This document shows positions 54,216 through 62,697 of a stretch of DNA of 64,000 nucleotides, piece by piece. The stretch is from JAEINY01 sp942490535. GTDB taxonomy: Bacteria > Bacteroidota > Bacteroidia > Bacteroidales > Marinilabiliaceae. The translations under genes and the position numbers were made by a program. The notes beneath the pieces are model-generated. The model was not told the origin of the DNA. It ran no database searches and worked only from the letters and a program-made list of their open reading frames with translations. Position 1 is the stretch's first letter; every line of letters begins with the position of its first letter. Location of the stretch: positions 434,001-498,000 of the forward strand of contig CALNXQ010000004.1 of NCBI GenBank assembly GCA_942490535.1. The letters are read 5' to 3'.

Positions 54216-56780
54216 ATGAAAAGGTTTGGCTTATTGGTGAAAATGAATCTCTACCTCCTTTCAACAGTGGTGATCATTTTTGCGATAACCTTAGCAGTGA
54301 TCGGCTACAGTACTTTAGCAAATGAACGGTATAAGGCAGATCAGTTAGCCCAATTAAAAGCCCAAAAAGTGGCTTCTGAAGTTAATAGTTACCTCAATCA
54401 GGCCATGGAGATGACCCATGTGCTAGCCCTGTCCTTATTGACTCTTAAGGAAGAAGGCCAGACCTCCAGGCCACTGGCTTTCGCCTTTCTTAAAAAGGCC
54501 TTAGTGGATAATCCAAGTTATTTTGCTACCTGGACCATGTGGGAAGCCAATGCTTTTGATGGCAGTGATGCCTGGTATGCGCATCTGTTTCATCAGACTA
54601 ATGGTCGGTTTGCCTGTTCTTATTACCGGGCAGGGAAAGCGTATGTGGAGCAGAATTTTGGATCAACAGAAACACCGGCCTATCTAAGTACTGATATGTT
54701 ACAAGAGTACGAAGACGATTATTATACCTTGCCAAAAAAAAAGAGGCAAGCTGTCATTATGCCTCCTTACTATTATAGTTTCACGGGCCAGCAGCAGGAT
54801 TTACACTTAATGACATCGGTCGTGGTGCCAATTCTCAAGGATAATGAAATATTGGGAGTGGTGGGAACGGATATTGATCTGGCTTCATTGCAGGTTTTAA
54901 TTCAGAAATCGACACTGTATCAGACCGGTTTTGCGGCTATTATTGCCGATAATTTCAAATTTGTAGCCCATCCTCAATCGAATTATATAGAGCAAGCGCT
55001 AGGAGACGTATTTAGTGATATTACAGATGGGATTAACCATGACCTAAAAAACGGTAAATCATTTCATTATCAAAGCATATCTGAGCTTACCTCAGAGGAG
55101 GTACTGCGGTTTTTTACACCCATCTCGATTAATGATGTAAGTGCCCCCTGGTCCGTAATGGTGGAAGTGCCTTTAAAAGAAATTAAAGCACAATCCCGGT
55201 TGATGGTCATGAAGGTACTTTTAATAGGAGTATTCAGCCTTGTAATTATTTCATTCCTCATTTCGATTATTGTAAAGAGTATTACAAATCCAATCATTAG
55301 AAGCGTTCATTTGGCCCGGAATATCTCTTTTGGGAAGTTGGAGGAGCCCGTTCTATTAGCTGCCTCAAAGGATGAAATTGGTGACTTGAGTTTGGCATTT
55401 AAGCACTTGGCTCAGAAACTAAAATTGATGCAGCAAGTCGCGGAATTGGGGTATTGGGAATTGAATGTGGAAACTCATCAAATGGAATGGTCTGATGGAT
55501 TATTTAATTTACTGGGTTTTGAGAGTCAGGAGTTTGAGCCGACCTATACATCTCTGCTTGACAAGGTGCATCCGGAAGACGTGGATATTTTCAAAAAGTC
55601 AATTGTGCAGCATCCCTCAAAACAGCAGTGTCGGGATACCCGGTTTCGGATGATCCTGCAGTCGGGTGAAATTAAATACGTGATCATGCGGGGGTATGAA
55701 GCCGTTGACCATTCAGATAGGTCAAGCCATCGCTTAGGTGTTATTTTAAATGTCACCAATCTGACTCGAAAAGAACTAAAAATAAAGGAAAGCGAGCACA
55801 AGTTTAGAGGGATCTTCAATACCAGCAACGACGCTATTTTAGTGATTAATCAGCAAGGGCAATTTATTGATGCTAATCAAAAAGCGTTTGAAAGAAGTGG
55901 TTTCTCACGCAAAGAGCTATTTAAATTAAATTATAGGGATATTCTCTTTAACAATCGATCGGATGCTGATTTAAAATATAAACAGCAACTATTTGAGGGG
56001 AAAGAAGGTCGTTTTGAAACAGAATACATCAATGCCAAGGGGCGTAAGATTTACCTGGAAATCAATGGCAAAGTGATGATGCACAAAGGAGAGCCGGTTT
56101 ATCTTTTGGTTTCCCGCGATATCACCGAGCGAAAACAGATGGAGCAGAAAATCATTCAGGCCATCATTCAAACCGAAGAAAAGGAACGCAGTCACATGGC
56201 TAAAGAGTTACATGATGGTGTATCACCTGTACTGTCCACCATTAAACTCTATTCCAATGCGATTATAGATTCCAGTGATGGTGATTTTAGGAAACGGATC
56301 ACGACGAAATTAATTGCTGCCATCGAAGAGGCTATTAAAAGTATTTATGAAATATCGAATCATTTAACACCACATATACTCCAAAATTTTGGAATCATCA
56401 CCGCATTGCATACTTTTATTGAAAAATTGGAAGAGACCACTCCAATAAAATATGACCTTACCACTGACCTTTCGGAGCGACTTCCTGAAAAACTCGAGTT
56501 TACCTTGTATCGAGTGATTATTGAGCTGTTGAATAATACCATTAAACATGCCAATGCTACAAAGGTGAATATATCCATCACTAAAACCGATGGGATTCAA
56601 ATGGTTTATAGCGATAATGGGTGTGGGTTTGACCGGGAGATAGTTGGAAAAAAGAAAAACAGCATGGGACTCTTTAATATTACCAATCGATTAAAATCAT
56701 TGAATGGCGCTTTGTTAATTGAGAGCTCCCCGGGTAAAGGAATGGCACTGGTAGTGGATTTACCAATTGAAGCAGAATGA
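54216..56780 (+). CDS. dCache-HAMP-PAS-PAS-HisKA_3 sensor kinase
   Basis: 854 residues. TM1 is near 11-32, a double-Cache periplasmic domain (about 38-325) has ATWTMWEANAFDG and EILGVVGTDIDLASL, TM2 is near 335-355, then HAMP. Two PAS domains (about 415-525 and 535-650), HisKA_3 with H666 (KERSHMAKELHDG) and a HATPase domain follow. Its sensor is clearly homologous to that of the chemoreceptor at 58041. It overlaps its NarL-type partner by 4 bp (ATGA). Paralogous in its kinase core to the protein at 42056. Confidence 0.94.
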   Translation: MKRFGLLVKMNLYLLSTVVIIFAITLAVIGYSTLANERYKADQLAQLKAQKVASEVNSYLNQAMEMTHVLALSLLTLKEEGQTSRPLAFAFLKKALVDNPSYFATWTMWEANAFDGSDAWYAHLFHQTNGRFACSYYRAGKAYVEQNFGSTETPAYLSTDMLQEYEDDYYTLPKKKRQAVIMPPYYYSFTGQQQDLHLMTSVVVPILKDNEILGVVGTDIDLASLQVLIQKSTLYQTGFAAIIADNFKFVAHPQSNYIEQALGDVFSDITDGINHDLKNGKSFHYQSISELTSEEVLRFFTPISINDVSAPWSVMVEVPLKEIKAQSRLMVMKVLLIGVFSLVIISFLISIIVKSITNPIIRSVHLARNISFGKLEEPVLLAASKDEIGDLSLAFKHLAQKLKLMQQVAELGYWELNVETHQMEWSDGLFNLLGFESQEFEPTYTSLLDKVHPEDVDIFKKSIVQHPSKQQCRDTRFRMILQSGEIKYVIMRGYEAVDHSDRSSHRLGVILNVTNLTRKELKIKESEHKFRGIFNTSNDAILVINQQGQFIDANQKAFERSGFSRKELFKLNYRDILFNNRSDADLKYKQQLFEGKEGRFETEYINAKGRKIYLEINGKVMMHKGEPVYLLVSRDITERKQMEQKIIQAIIQTEEKERSHMAKELHDGVSPVLSTIKLYSNAIIDSSDGDFRKRITTKLIAAIEEAIKSIYEISNHLTPHILQNFGIITALHTFIEKLEETTPIKYDLTTDLSERLPEKLEFTLYRVIIELLNNTIKHANATKVNISITKTDGIQMVYSDNGCGFDREIVGKKKNSMGLFNITNRLKSLNGALLIESSPGKGMALVVDLPIEAE

Positions 56781-57430
56781 ATAAAAAAATTACGATAGCG
56801 ATTGTTGACGATCACGAACTGTTTACGGATGGTTTAGGAGTGGTATTATCACAAATTGAGGATTTTGAAATCATCAGTAAGGCCCCCAATGGACGAATAT
56901 TTTTAGATCAAATTGATCAGCTTCAACCGGATATTGTGCTGATGGATATTTCAATGCCCGAAATGGATGGGATAGAGACCACTCAACGTGTACTGGAGAG
57001 ATTCCCCGCTTTGAAGATCATTACCCTTTCCAGTTACGGTGACGATGTTTATTACTACAAGATGATTAAAGCCGGGGCGTATGGTTTTGTTCAGAAAAGA
57101 TCGGGAAAGAAAGAACTGGAAACCGCTATTAGAACAGTGTATGCCGGCAACAATTATTTTCCCCAGGAATTGATGCGGAAAATAATTTTCAAGATCGGCA
57201 ACAAACCTGAAGGTGCCATCTCAAATATTAAAGTGGAATTATCAAAACGCGAGAAAGAGGTTTTATTATTGATATGCCAGGGGTATTCCAATAAAGAGAT
57301 TGCCGAAAAATTGTTCATCAGTCCCAATACGGTAGATAATCATCGCAGTAATCTATTGTCTAAAACGTCCACCCGCAATGCGGCCCACCTGGTTTTATTT
57401 GCCATTAAAGAGAAACTCATAGAGATCTGA
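56777..57430 (+). CDS. NarL/LuxR-type response regulator (right pair)
   Basis: 217 residues. The receiver has D11/D12 and phosphoacceptor D57 (DIVLMDISMP); the LuxR-type helix-turn-helix (about 150-212) reads LSKREKEVLLLICQG and NTVDNHRSNLLSKTS. Start codon overlaps the kinase stop (ATGA), so translation is coupled and the two form a pair. Close paralogue of the regulator at 41392; both end in a very similar AIK(H/E)KLIE(L/I) tail. Confidence 0.95.
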   Translation: MNKKITIAIVDDHELFTDGLGVVLSQIEDFEIISKAPNGRIFLDQIDQLQPDIVLMDISMPEMDGIETTQRVLERFPALKIITLSSYGDDVYYYKMIKAGAYGFVQKRSGKKELETAIRTVYAGNNYFPQELMRKIIFKIGNKPEGAISNIKVELSKREKEVLLLICQGYSNKEIAEKLFISPNTVDNHRSNLLSKTSTRNAAHLVLFAIKEKLIEI

Positions 57431-57494
57431 ACCAGCCGGTCAAGACGCTTACAGACCTCTACAAAGGATTGATAATTTGGTTCCCTCTCCAAAA

Positions 57495-57514
57495 AATAGT
57501 GGAAATCCACTATT
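57495..57514. promoter_or_regulatory. Perfect palindrome upstream of the receiver-chemoreceptor operon
   Basis: AATAGTGG (57495-57502) and CCACTATT (57507-57514) around AAAT. A CAGG...TACCT element (57539-57555) follows, resembling the one at 54033, before the ATG at 57584. Possible binding site for the adjacent NarL-type regulator, or a hairpin ending the upstream transcript (no T-tract). Confidence 0.5.
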
Positions 57515-57583
57515 CGAAAGGGTGCTTTCCATCATGTACAGGAAAACCAGTACCTCTACTTTTACACCTGGAAATTAACGGGT

Positions 57584-58018
57584 ATGAGAAAGTTGAAAAT
57601 AATTGTGGTGGATGATAATGCAATCTTTCGGGAGGGGATTACATTTTATCTGGAAGAGATTCTAAAAGCTGAGGTGCTTGCAGCCTTTACCAATGGATTG
57701 GATTTTTTGGATTCCAAGCAGATATACCAGGCAGATATTGTGTTGATAGATATTGAGATGCCCAAAATGAATGGCATCCTCGCCACTCAAAAATCACTTT
57801 TTCACCATCCGGGTTTAAAAGTTATAGCCGTTACTAATTATCGAAACAAAGCCTATCTGAAAGAATTAATATTGGCCGGTTTTAAAGGATGTGTTCTAAA
57901 GGATGACATCTACAATGAATTAGGGCAAGCACTAAAGGTGGTTTGTGAGGGGGAATTATACTTCACCGCCGATCTGAAATTAACACCGGATTCACTTGAG
58001 GGAAAAAATATATTATAA
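57584..58018 (+). CDS. Receiver-only response regulator (NarL-type without DNA-binding domain)
   Basis: 144 residues. All receiver residues are intact: D10/D11, phosphoacceptor D56 (IVLIDIEMP), T84 and K106. After the receiver only ~15 residues remain, so it lacks an output domain. The sequence is closest to NarL-type receivers, not to classical CheY. It lies 22 bp upstream of a chemoreceptor gene. It could serve as the CheY of this system, or as a phosphate sink. It aligns along its length with the degenerate receiver beside cheA. Confidence 0.9.
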   Translation: MRKLKIIVVDDNAIFREGITFYLEEILKAEVLAAFTNGLDFLDSKQIYQADIVLIDIEMPKMNGILATQKSLFHHPGLKVIAVTNYRNKAYLKELILAGFKGCVLKDDIYNELGQALKVVCEGELYFTADLKLTPDSLEGKNIL

Positions 58019-58040
58019 TAGAATTAAAGGGGGTATTGAA

Positions 58041-59978
58041 ATGAGAAGAATGGGTTTAAACATCAAGCTGAATATCTACATCTTATCAGCTTTTTTTGTC
58101 GTTTTTGGAATTACTTTGGCAGTCATTGTGAAGAACACATCAGCCAAATCGCATGAAAATGCGCAGGAACTGGCTGAATTAAAAGGGAAGGAAGTGGCTT
58201 CTAAAGTGAAGAATTATTACGATTATGCCTTGCAATCGTCCAATACATTGGTTCAGTCCATATTGGCATTGAAAAAAGAAGGACATGCCTCAAGAGATTT
58301 GGTCCACGAAATGATGCGGCAGATACTGGAAAAAAACAGTAACTATTATGCCGTATGGACCATGTGGGAACCAAATGGTTTCGATACCAGGGATCGTGAA
58401 TACGCAAAACGTCATAACCTGGAATTGGGCTTGTTTAACGCATCCTATTTCAGGTCGGGGAATGAATTGTTAAAACAGAATTATGGCGACGAGGACTCTC
58501 CCAATTATGTAAGCGATGATGATGCCGAATATGAGACCAGCTATTATGCGATGCCCAAAGTAACAAAAAAGCCATATGTGGATGATCCTACCAAATATAG
58601 CTTTACCGGCGATGAAAAAGACATGGTCAGTTCTACTTCTGTTGTTGCGCCAGTCATTCTGGATGATCAATTTTTAGGCGTTGTAGGGGTGGATATTAAT
58701 TTTGAAACCCTGATGCGTGTAAACAGTCAAACGAAAGTATTGGACAGTGGATTTTCTGCTATTATTACCAATAATTTGGTGGTGTCTGCCCATCCCAATT
58801 CCGCCTATCTGGAATGTTCCATTGACTCTGTAATAAGTGGTTATAGTGACGAATTAGGAAAGAGTATAAAAGAAGGTAAAGCTTTTAGTTTTCAAACCAT
58901 ATCGGAACACTCAGGGCAGGAAGTACTAAGAATTTTCTCGCCCATCGTCATAGGAAATCCAGATATGCCTTGGTCAGTCATGGTGGAGATCCCGCTTGAT
59001 GAAGTGATGGCCGAAGCCCGAACAACAACGTTGATAATCATTATCATTGGGATTATTAGTTTGCTGATTATGTTTGTGATTGTTTTTTTCATCTCTAAAA
59101 GTATTACCCGGCCTATCATCCGCATTGTCGATAATATGAAAGAGATCGCACAAGGTAATCTTGACTCCACAATCAGCCTCTCGGGAAGGGAAGATGAAAT
59201 AGGCGTATTGGAGGTATCGTTGAATGCGATGATATTAAAGCTGAAGGAGGTTGTTCAAAGCATTATTGAGGGAGCCAGTCACATTAGTTCGGCTAGTCAG
59301 CAATTTAGCAGCACCTCAGAACAAATCTCACAAGGTGCGAATCAACAAGCCGCTTCAGTGGAAGAAGTATCATCCACCACGGAAGAGATTGCAGCTAATA
59401 TTGAGCAAAATACGCACAATGCGCAACAGACGGAACAAATCTCAGTTCACGCACAGAATGGCATTCAAGAGGTGTCTGAACGATCGGCTAAAACTGTTGA
59501 AGCTACCCGAATTATTGCGGATAAAATACAAGTCATTAACGACATTGCCTTTCAAACCAATATTTTGGCCTTAAACGCTGCTGTGGAAGCAGCCCGGGCC
59601 GGTGAGCATGGCAGAGGATTTGCTGTGGTAGCCGCCGAAGTCAGGAAACTGGCTGAAAATAGCCGAAAAGCGGCTGATGAAATAGTCAATCATACTAAAA
59701 ACACCTTGAGTCTTGCCGAGGGAGCTGGGGCTAAAATGATGGAAATGTTGCCTGAGATTGAGAAAACAACCGTTCTGGTACAGGAAATAGCAGCGGCCAG
59801 TCGGGAGCAAAATAGTGCTACTAATCAGGTTAATAGTGCTATACAGGAACTCAGTAGCATAACACAGGAAAACTCATCGGCGGCAGAGGAATTAGCTTCC
59901 AGCGCTGAAGAATTATCTGCCCAGGCGGAGAGTTTAAAAGACCTCGTGGCCTTTTTTAAAATAGGTAGGGCATCCTGA
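58041..59978 (+). CDS. Methyl-accepting chemotaxis protein with dCache sensor
   Basis: 645 residues from the ATG at 58041 (the frame is open to 57996, which would overlap the receiver gene). TM1 is near 11-31; double-Cache periplasmic domain (about 38-325) with AVWTMWEPNGFD and FLGVVGVDINFETL; TM2 near 331-353; HAMP (about 354-408); signalling domain with tip DIAFQTNILALNAAVEAARA. The sensor, including the membrane-proximal PWSVMVEIPL stretch, matches the kinase at 54216, so both probably read the same class of ligand. It ends in a terminator. Confidence 0.95.
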   Translation: MRRMGLNIKLNIYILSAFFVVFGITLAVIVKNTSAKSHENAQELAELKGKEVASKVKNYYDYALQSSNTLVQSILALKKEGHASRDLVHEMMRQILEKNSNYYAVWTMWEPNGFDTRDREYAKRHNLELGLFNASYFRSGNELLKQNYGDEDSPNYVSDDDAEYETSYYAMPKVTKKPYVDDPTKYSFTGDEKDMVSSTSVVAPVILDDQFLGVVGVDINFETLMRVNSQTKVLDSGFSAIITNNLVVSAHPNSAYLECSIDSVISGYSDELGKSIKEGKAFSFQTISEHSGQEVLRIFSPIVIGNPDMPWSVMVEIPLDEVMAEARTTTLIIIIIGIISLLIMFVIVFFISKSITRPIIRIVDNMKEIAQGNLDSTISLSGREDEIGVLEVSLNAMILKLKEVVQSIIEGASHISSASQQFSSTSEQISQGANQQAASVEEVSSTTEEIAANIEQNTHNAQQTEQISVHAQNGIQEVSERSAKTVEATRIIADKIQVINDIAFQTNILALNAAVEAARAGEHGRGFAVVAAEVRKLAENSRKAADEIVNHTKNTLSLAEGAGAKMMEMLPEIEKTTVLVQEIAAASREQNSATNQVNSAIQELSSITQENSSAAEELASSAEELSAQAESLKDLVAFFKIGRAS

Positions 59979-60019
59979 GAATTGAATTAGTAGCAAAGAG
60001 TTAATAAGCATAATAAGGG

Positions 60020-60041
60020 GGCCGAATTATTCGGCCTTTTT
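60020..60041 (+). terminator. Intrinsic terminator
   Basis: GGCCGAA (60020-60026) pairs with TTCGGCC (60030-60036) followed by TTTTTA. It ends the signalling island. Confidence 0.88.
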
Positions 60042-60196
60042 ATTGTCTTATTACTAGTATGGTCAGGTTTATATAGATAAAATGGTTTGTTTTTGAGGTT
60101 AATAACAGTGACTCTCATAGTTACGATATTGTGTTTCTTGAGTAATTTGATTACCAATCCAAATATAAATAACACAAAACCATCGCCTCATATAAT

Positions 60197-60225
60197 TTTG
60201 AAGCAGCGGAAAACAATTATCTTTG
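60197..60225 (+). promoter_or_regulatory. Full Bacteroidota-type promoter of the flavin reductase gene
   Basis: TTTG (60197-60200), 17-bp spacer and TATCTTTG (60218-60225), 28 bp before the ATG. This is the best match in the window to the TTTG/TAnnTTTG promoter consensus. Confidence 0.65.
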
Positions 60226-60253
60226 TGGTTGAATAAAAAATGCACAAGATCAC

Positions 60254-60847
60254 ATGGCAAAAGCAGATTGGAAACCTGGAAATATGATTTATCCATTACC
60301 AGCCGTAATGGTATCGGTGGGTAGTAAACCTGAAGATTATAATATTATCACCATTGCCTGGACGGGTACCATTTGCAGCGATCCACCCATGTGTTACATT
60401 TCAGTGCGCAAAGGCCGTCATTCCTATCAGGTATTGAAAGAGACCGGTGAGTTTGTGATTAATCTAACAACAAAAGAGTTAGCCCATGCTACCGATTGGT
60501 GTGGGGTGCGGTCCGGACGTCAGTATAATAAGTTTGAGGAGATGCATCTTACACCGGGTAAAGCATCGGTGGTGAATGCACCAATTATTGACGAGTCGCC
60601 CATTAACATAGAGTGCCGCGTTACAGAAGTTAAAGAGCTAGGGACGCATGATATGTTTATTGCCGAAGTGGTGAATGTAAAGGCTGATGAGCAGTACATG
60701 GATGAAAAAACAGGGGCGTTCAGTTTGCAGAAAGCTAAGCCGATTTGTTATTCACATGGCCATTATTACGAAGTAGGGAAGAAAATCGGCAAATTTGGTT
60801 ACAGTGTGGAGCGGAAGAAGCGGAAGCCAAAGGCCAAGCGGAAGTAA
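60254..60847 (+). CDS. Flavin reductase-like FMN-binding protein
   Basis: 197 residues with a split-barrel FMN-binding domain (about 10-160), including the ITIAWTGTICSDPPMCYISV and RKGRHSYQVLKETGEFVINL stretches typical of the flavin reductase/DIM6/NTAB family. Cytoplasmic; reduces or binds FMN, role otherwise unknown. The C-terminus is very basic (RKKRKPKAKRK). It is a single gene with its own promoter and a terminator shared with the convergent chitinase gene. Confidence 0.9.
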   Translation: MAKADWKPGNMIYPLPAVMVSVGSKPEDYNIITIAWTGTICSDPPMCYISVRKGRHSYQVLKETGEFVINLTTKELAHATDWCGVRSGRQYNKFEEMHLTPGKASVVNAPIIDESPINIECRVTEVKELGTHDMFIAEVVNVKADEQYMDEKTGAFSLQKAKPICYSHGHYYEVGKKIGKFGYSVERKKRKPKAKRK

Positions 60848-60891
60848 GGTAATGAATTAGATACTATTAATTAGTGATAAATGATACAAAG

Positions 60892-60927
60892 AATGCTGTT
60901 GGCTTGCAAAGATTGGCCAACAGCATT
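60892..60927. terminator. Bidirectional terminator
   Basis: Perfect 12-bp stem AATGCTGTTGGC (60892-60903) with GCCAACAGCATT (60916-60927) followed by T residues, between convergent genes. Confidence 0.9.
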
Positions 60928-60939
60928 TTTTTGATGTTC

Positions 60940-62109
60940 TCATTCGTTGGTAGCCTCTTGATAGATAGCATCCAATAAGCCATCTACCGGTGCATCCAGA
61001 CTGATCTGCCAGAACATGATTCCACCTAGATTCATTTCTTTGGCATATTGCGTTTTTAAGCGCACTGACATCGTATCGTCATAGGAGATGAATACGGAAT
61101 CTTCGGCATGATAAAGATAGGGGGCCTTGGCAATGGGATCCCAGTATCGGATAAAACCATTTTTATTTTCATAGTTTTCTCTGATTTTGGCATAAGAGGC
61201 CCAGCCCTTCCAGACACCTTTAGTTGGCTGGTACAGCCCTTTATTATCAAAGGGTACACCTTGCCAACCGCGTCCATAAAAAGCAGCCCCGATCACTATT
61301 TGTTGTGTGTTAACGCCTTGTTCCATACAGTACGAAATGATCTTTTCAGAGGAGCGGGGTGAATAGTCCGCTTTCATTGAATCTAAAAAGACTGCGGCAG
61401 GCGTGCCTTCCAAATCATTTAGTTCAATGCGGCCCAGGTTGGTATGATGACCGGTGAACGGGCTGTCGCCACCCAGCAGGTCGTATGTCATTACATTCAT
61501 GAAATTGGCATATTTCATTACTTCAGTAATTTCCACATGGTGAAAGAACTTTTCCCAACCTGCCGCCGCAAAGGTTAATTCGAGTTTTTTGCCGGTGGCA
61601 TCCATGGCCTGGCGTAATTCTCTCATTAAAGCGGTAAAGTTCTCTTTGTCGGCAGGCTTATGCGGATTATCTGCTCCGGGCAATCCGGGATATTCCCAAT
61701 CGATATCCAAGCCATCCAGCTGATAAGTATTTAAAAAGTCGATCACACTCGTCACAAAACGCTGACGTGTATCAGGGGTGTCAGCCATGTCCGAAAAGCC
61801 ACCGGAGCCGCCCCAGCCACCGCAGGCAATCATGACTTTTAATTTCGGGTATTCGATCCTTTTTTCAATTAGCCGGCGCAGTTGATCGGCTGATTCAGGA
61901 TGCACAAATTTCATCTGATTGTCTATTACCTCGGTAAAGGAGAAGATAATGTGGGTCAATTGGTCAAATGCCAAATGATCCAGGTCTGTTGGATTGGCTG
62001 TTGGCACATAATAGGCCATGATAGCCAGCTGTTTGTTTTCTTTTTTAGTAGGATGACAGGCTGTGAGAGCCAGCAATACTAATGAAAAAGCGAGTGCAAT
62101 GCATTTCAT
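60940..62109 (-). CDS. GH18 chitinase, lipoprotein
   Basis: 389 residues. A signal peptide ends in a lipobox (LLALTAC, C18), so the enzyme is lipid-anchored. A single GH18 barrel follows with the catalytic motif LDGLDIDWEYPG, E139 being the proton donor, plus MNVMTYDLLGG and GIMFWQISLDAPVDGL, the last barrel strand. No binding modules. It probably works on chitin oligosaccharides in the periplasm or on the cell surface, downstream of the large secreted chitinase at 1537, though 57 kb away. Single gene. Confidence 0.95.
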   Translation of the reverse strand: MKCIALAFSLVLLALTACHPTKKENKQLAIMAYYVPTANPTDLDHLAFDQLTHIIFSFTEVIDNQMKFVHPESADQLRRLIEKRIEYPKLKVMIACGGWGGSGGFSDMADTPDTRQRFVTSVIDFLNTYQLDGLDIDWEYPGLPGADNPHKPADKENFTALMRELRQAMDATGKKLELTFAAAGWEKFFHHVEITEVMKYANFMNVMTYDLLGGDSPFTGHHTNLGRIELNDLEGTPAAVFLDSMKADYSPRSSEKIISYCMEQGVNTQQIVIGAAFYGRGWQGVPFDNKGLYQPTKGVWKGWASYAKIRENYENKNGFIRYWDPIAKAPYLYHAEDSVFISYDDTMSVRLKTQYAKEMNLGGIMFWQISLDAPVDGLLDAIYQEATNE

Positions 62110-62264
62110 TTTATGGATATTTAGAGGTTTAACAGCATTAAGATACGCAGAAGAAGAATAGATTGTATGGATTCTAAATATATTTTCATAGCCTTAGTGA
62201 CGAAGTGTCAGATTTCGGATCTGTATGATGAACTCTGATTTCATATTGCTATGCGCTGAAAGTT

Positions 62265-62370
62265 AAACCACGTTCGTGGTTTTTATGAATCCTGAAATGG
62301 ATTCAACGTGAATAACCCTGTACGAAGTTCAGGGGGTATGGTGTAAAGGGAAACAACCACAACGTGGTTG
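62265..62370. repeat. Cluster of short palindromes (REP-like)
   Basis: Successive stems: AAACCACG/CGTGGTTT (62265-62282), TGAATCC/GGATTCA (62286-62305), ACCCTG/CAGGG (about 62315-62335) and CAACCAC/GTGGTTG (62354-62370). The first and last stems share the ACCAC/GTGGT core. This looks like a REP/RAYT-type mobile repeat or IS remnant. The remainder of 62110-62462 shows no gene. Confidence 0.5.
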
Positions 62371-62462
62371 AAGGTTAAATGCGATTGCCGTGTATATAAA
62401 AAGCACATATTTAGATAGACTCTTAATCTAATATTAGATATTAACCCAAAACTTTAAGTACT

Positions 62463-62638
62463 ATGGAAGAATCTTACACCTTAGAAATAGTATAAATTCT
62501 AATAGATAAAGTGATTATTGGCATAATTCTGATTTTGATTGGTTTCTGGATTAATAAAAAAATGGAACGTTTCAAAAATGAACAACAAAAAATTCGAGAC
62601 CTTGAGAAGCAAAACTATGACTTAGAGCTCAATTATAA
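62463..62638 (+). pseudogene. Truncated membrane-anchored hypothetical gene (nonsense codon plus IS3 insertion)
   Basis: Reading from the ATG at 62463 gives MEESYTLEIV, then a TAA at 62493, then in the same frame ILIDKVIIGIILILIGFW and a charged coiled-coil-like stretch that runs to the IS3 left end near 62639. The natural start, hydrophobic helix and coiled coil fit one gene with a point stop early and loss of its 3' part by insertion. The apparent longer frame (from a GTG at 62511 into the IS) is a chance read-through. The parent family is not recognised. Confidence 0.6.
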
Positions 62639-62697
62639 TACTCCCAAGAATTCAGACCACTACCTAAGACAAATAATTATTTATTTAGGTAGCAAAA

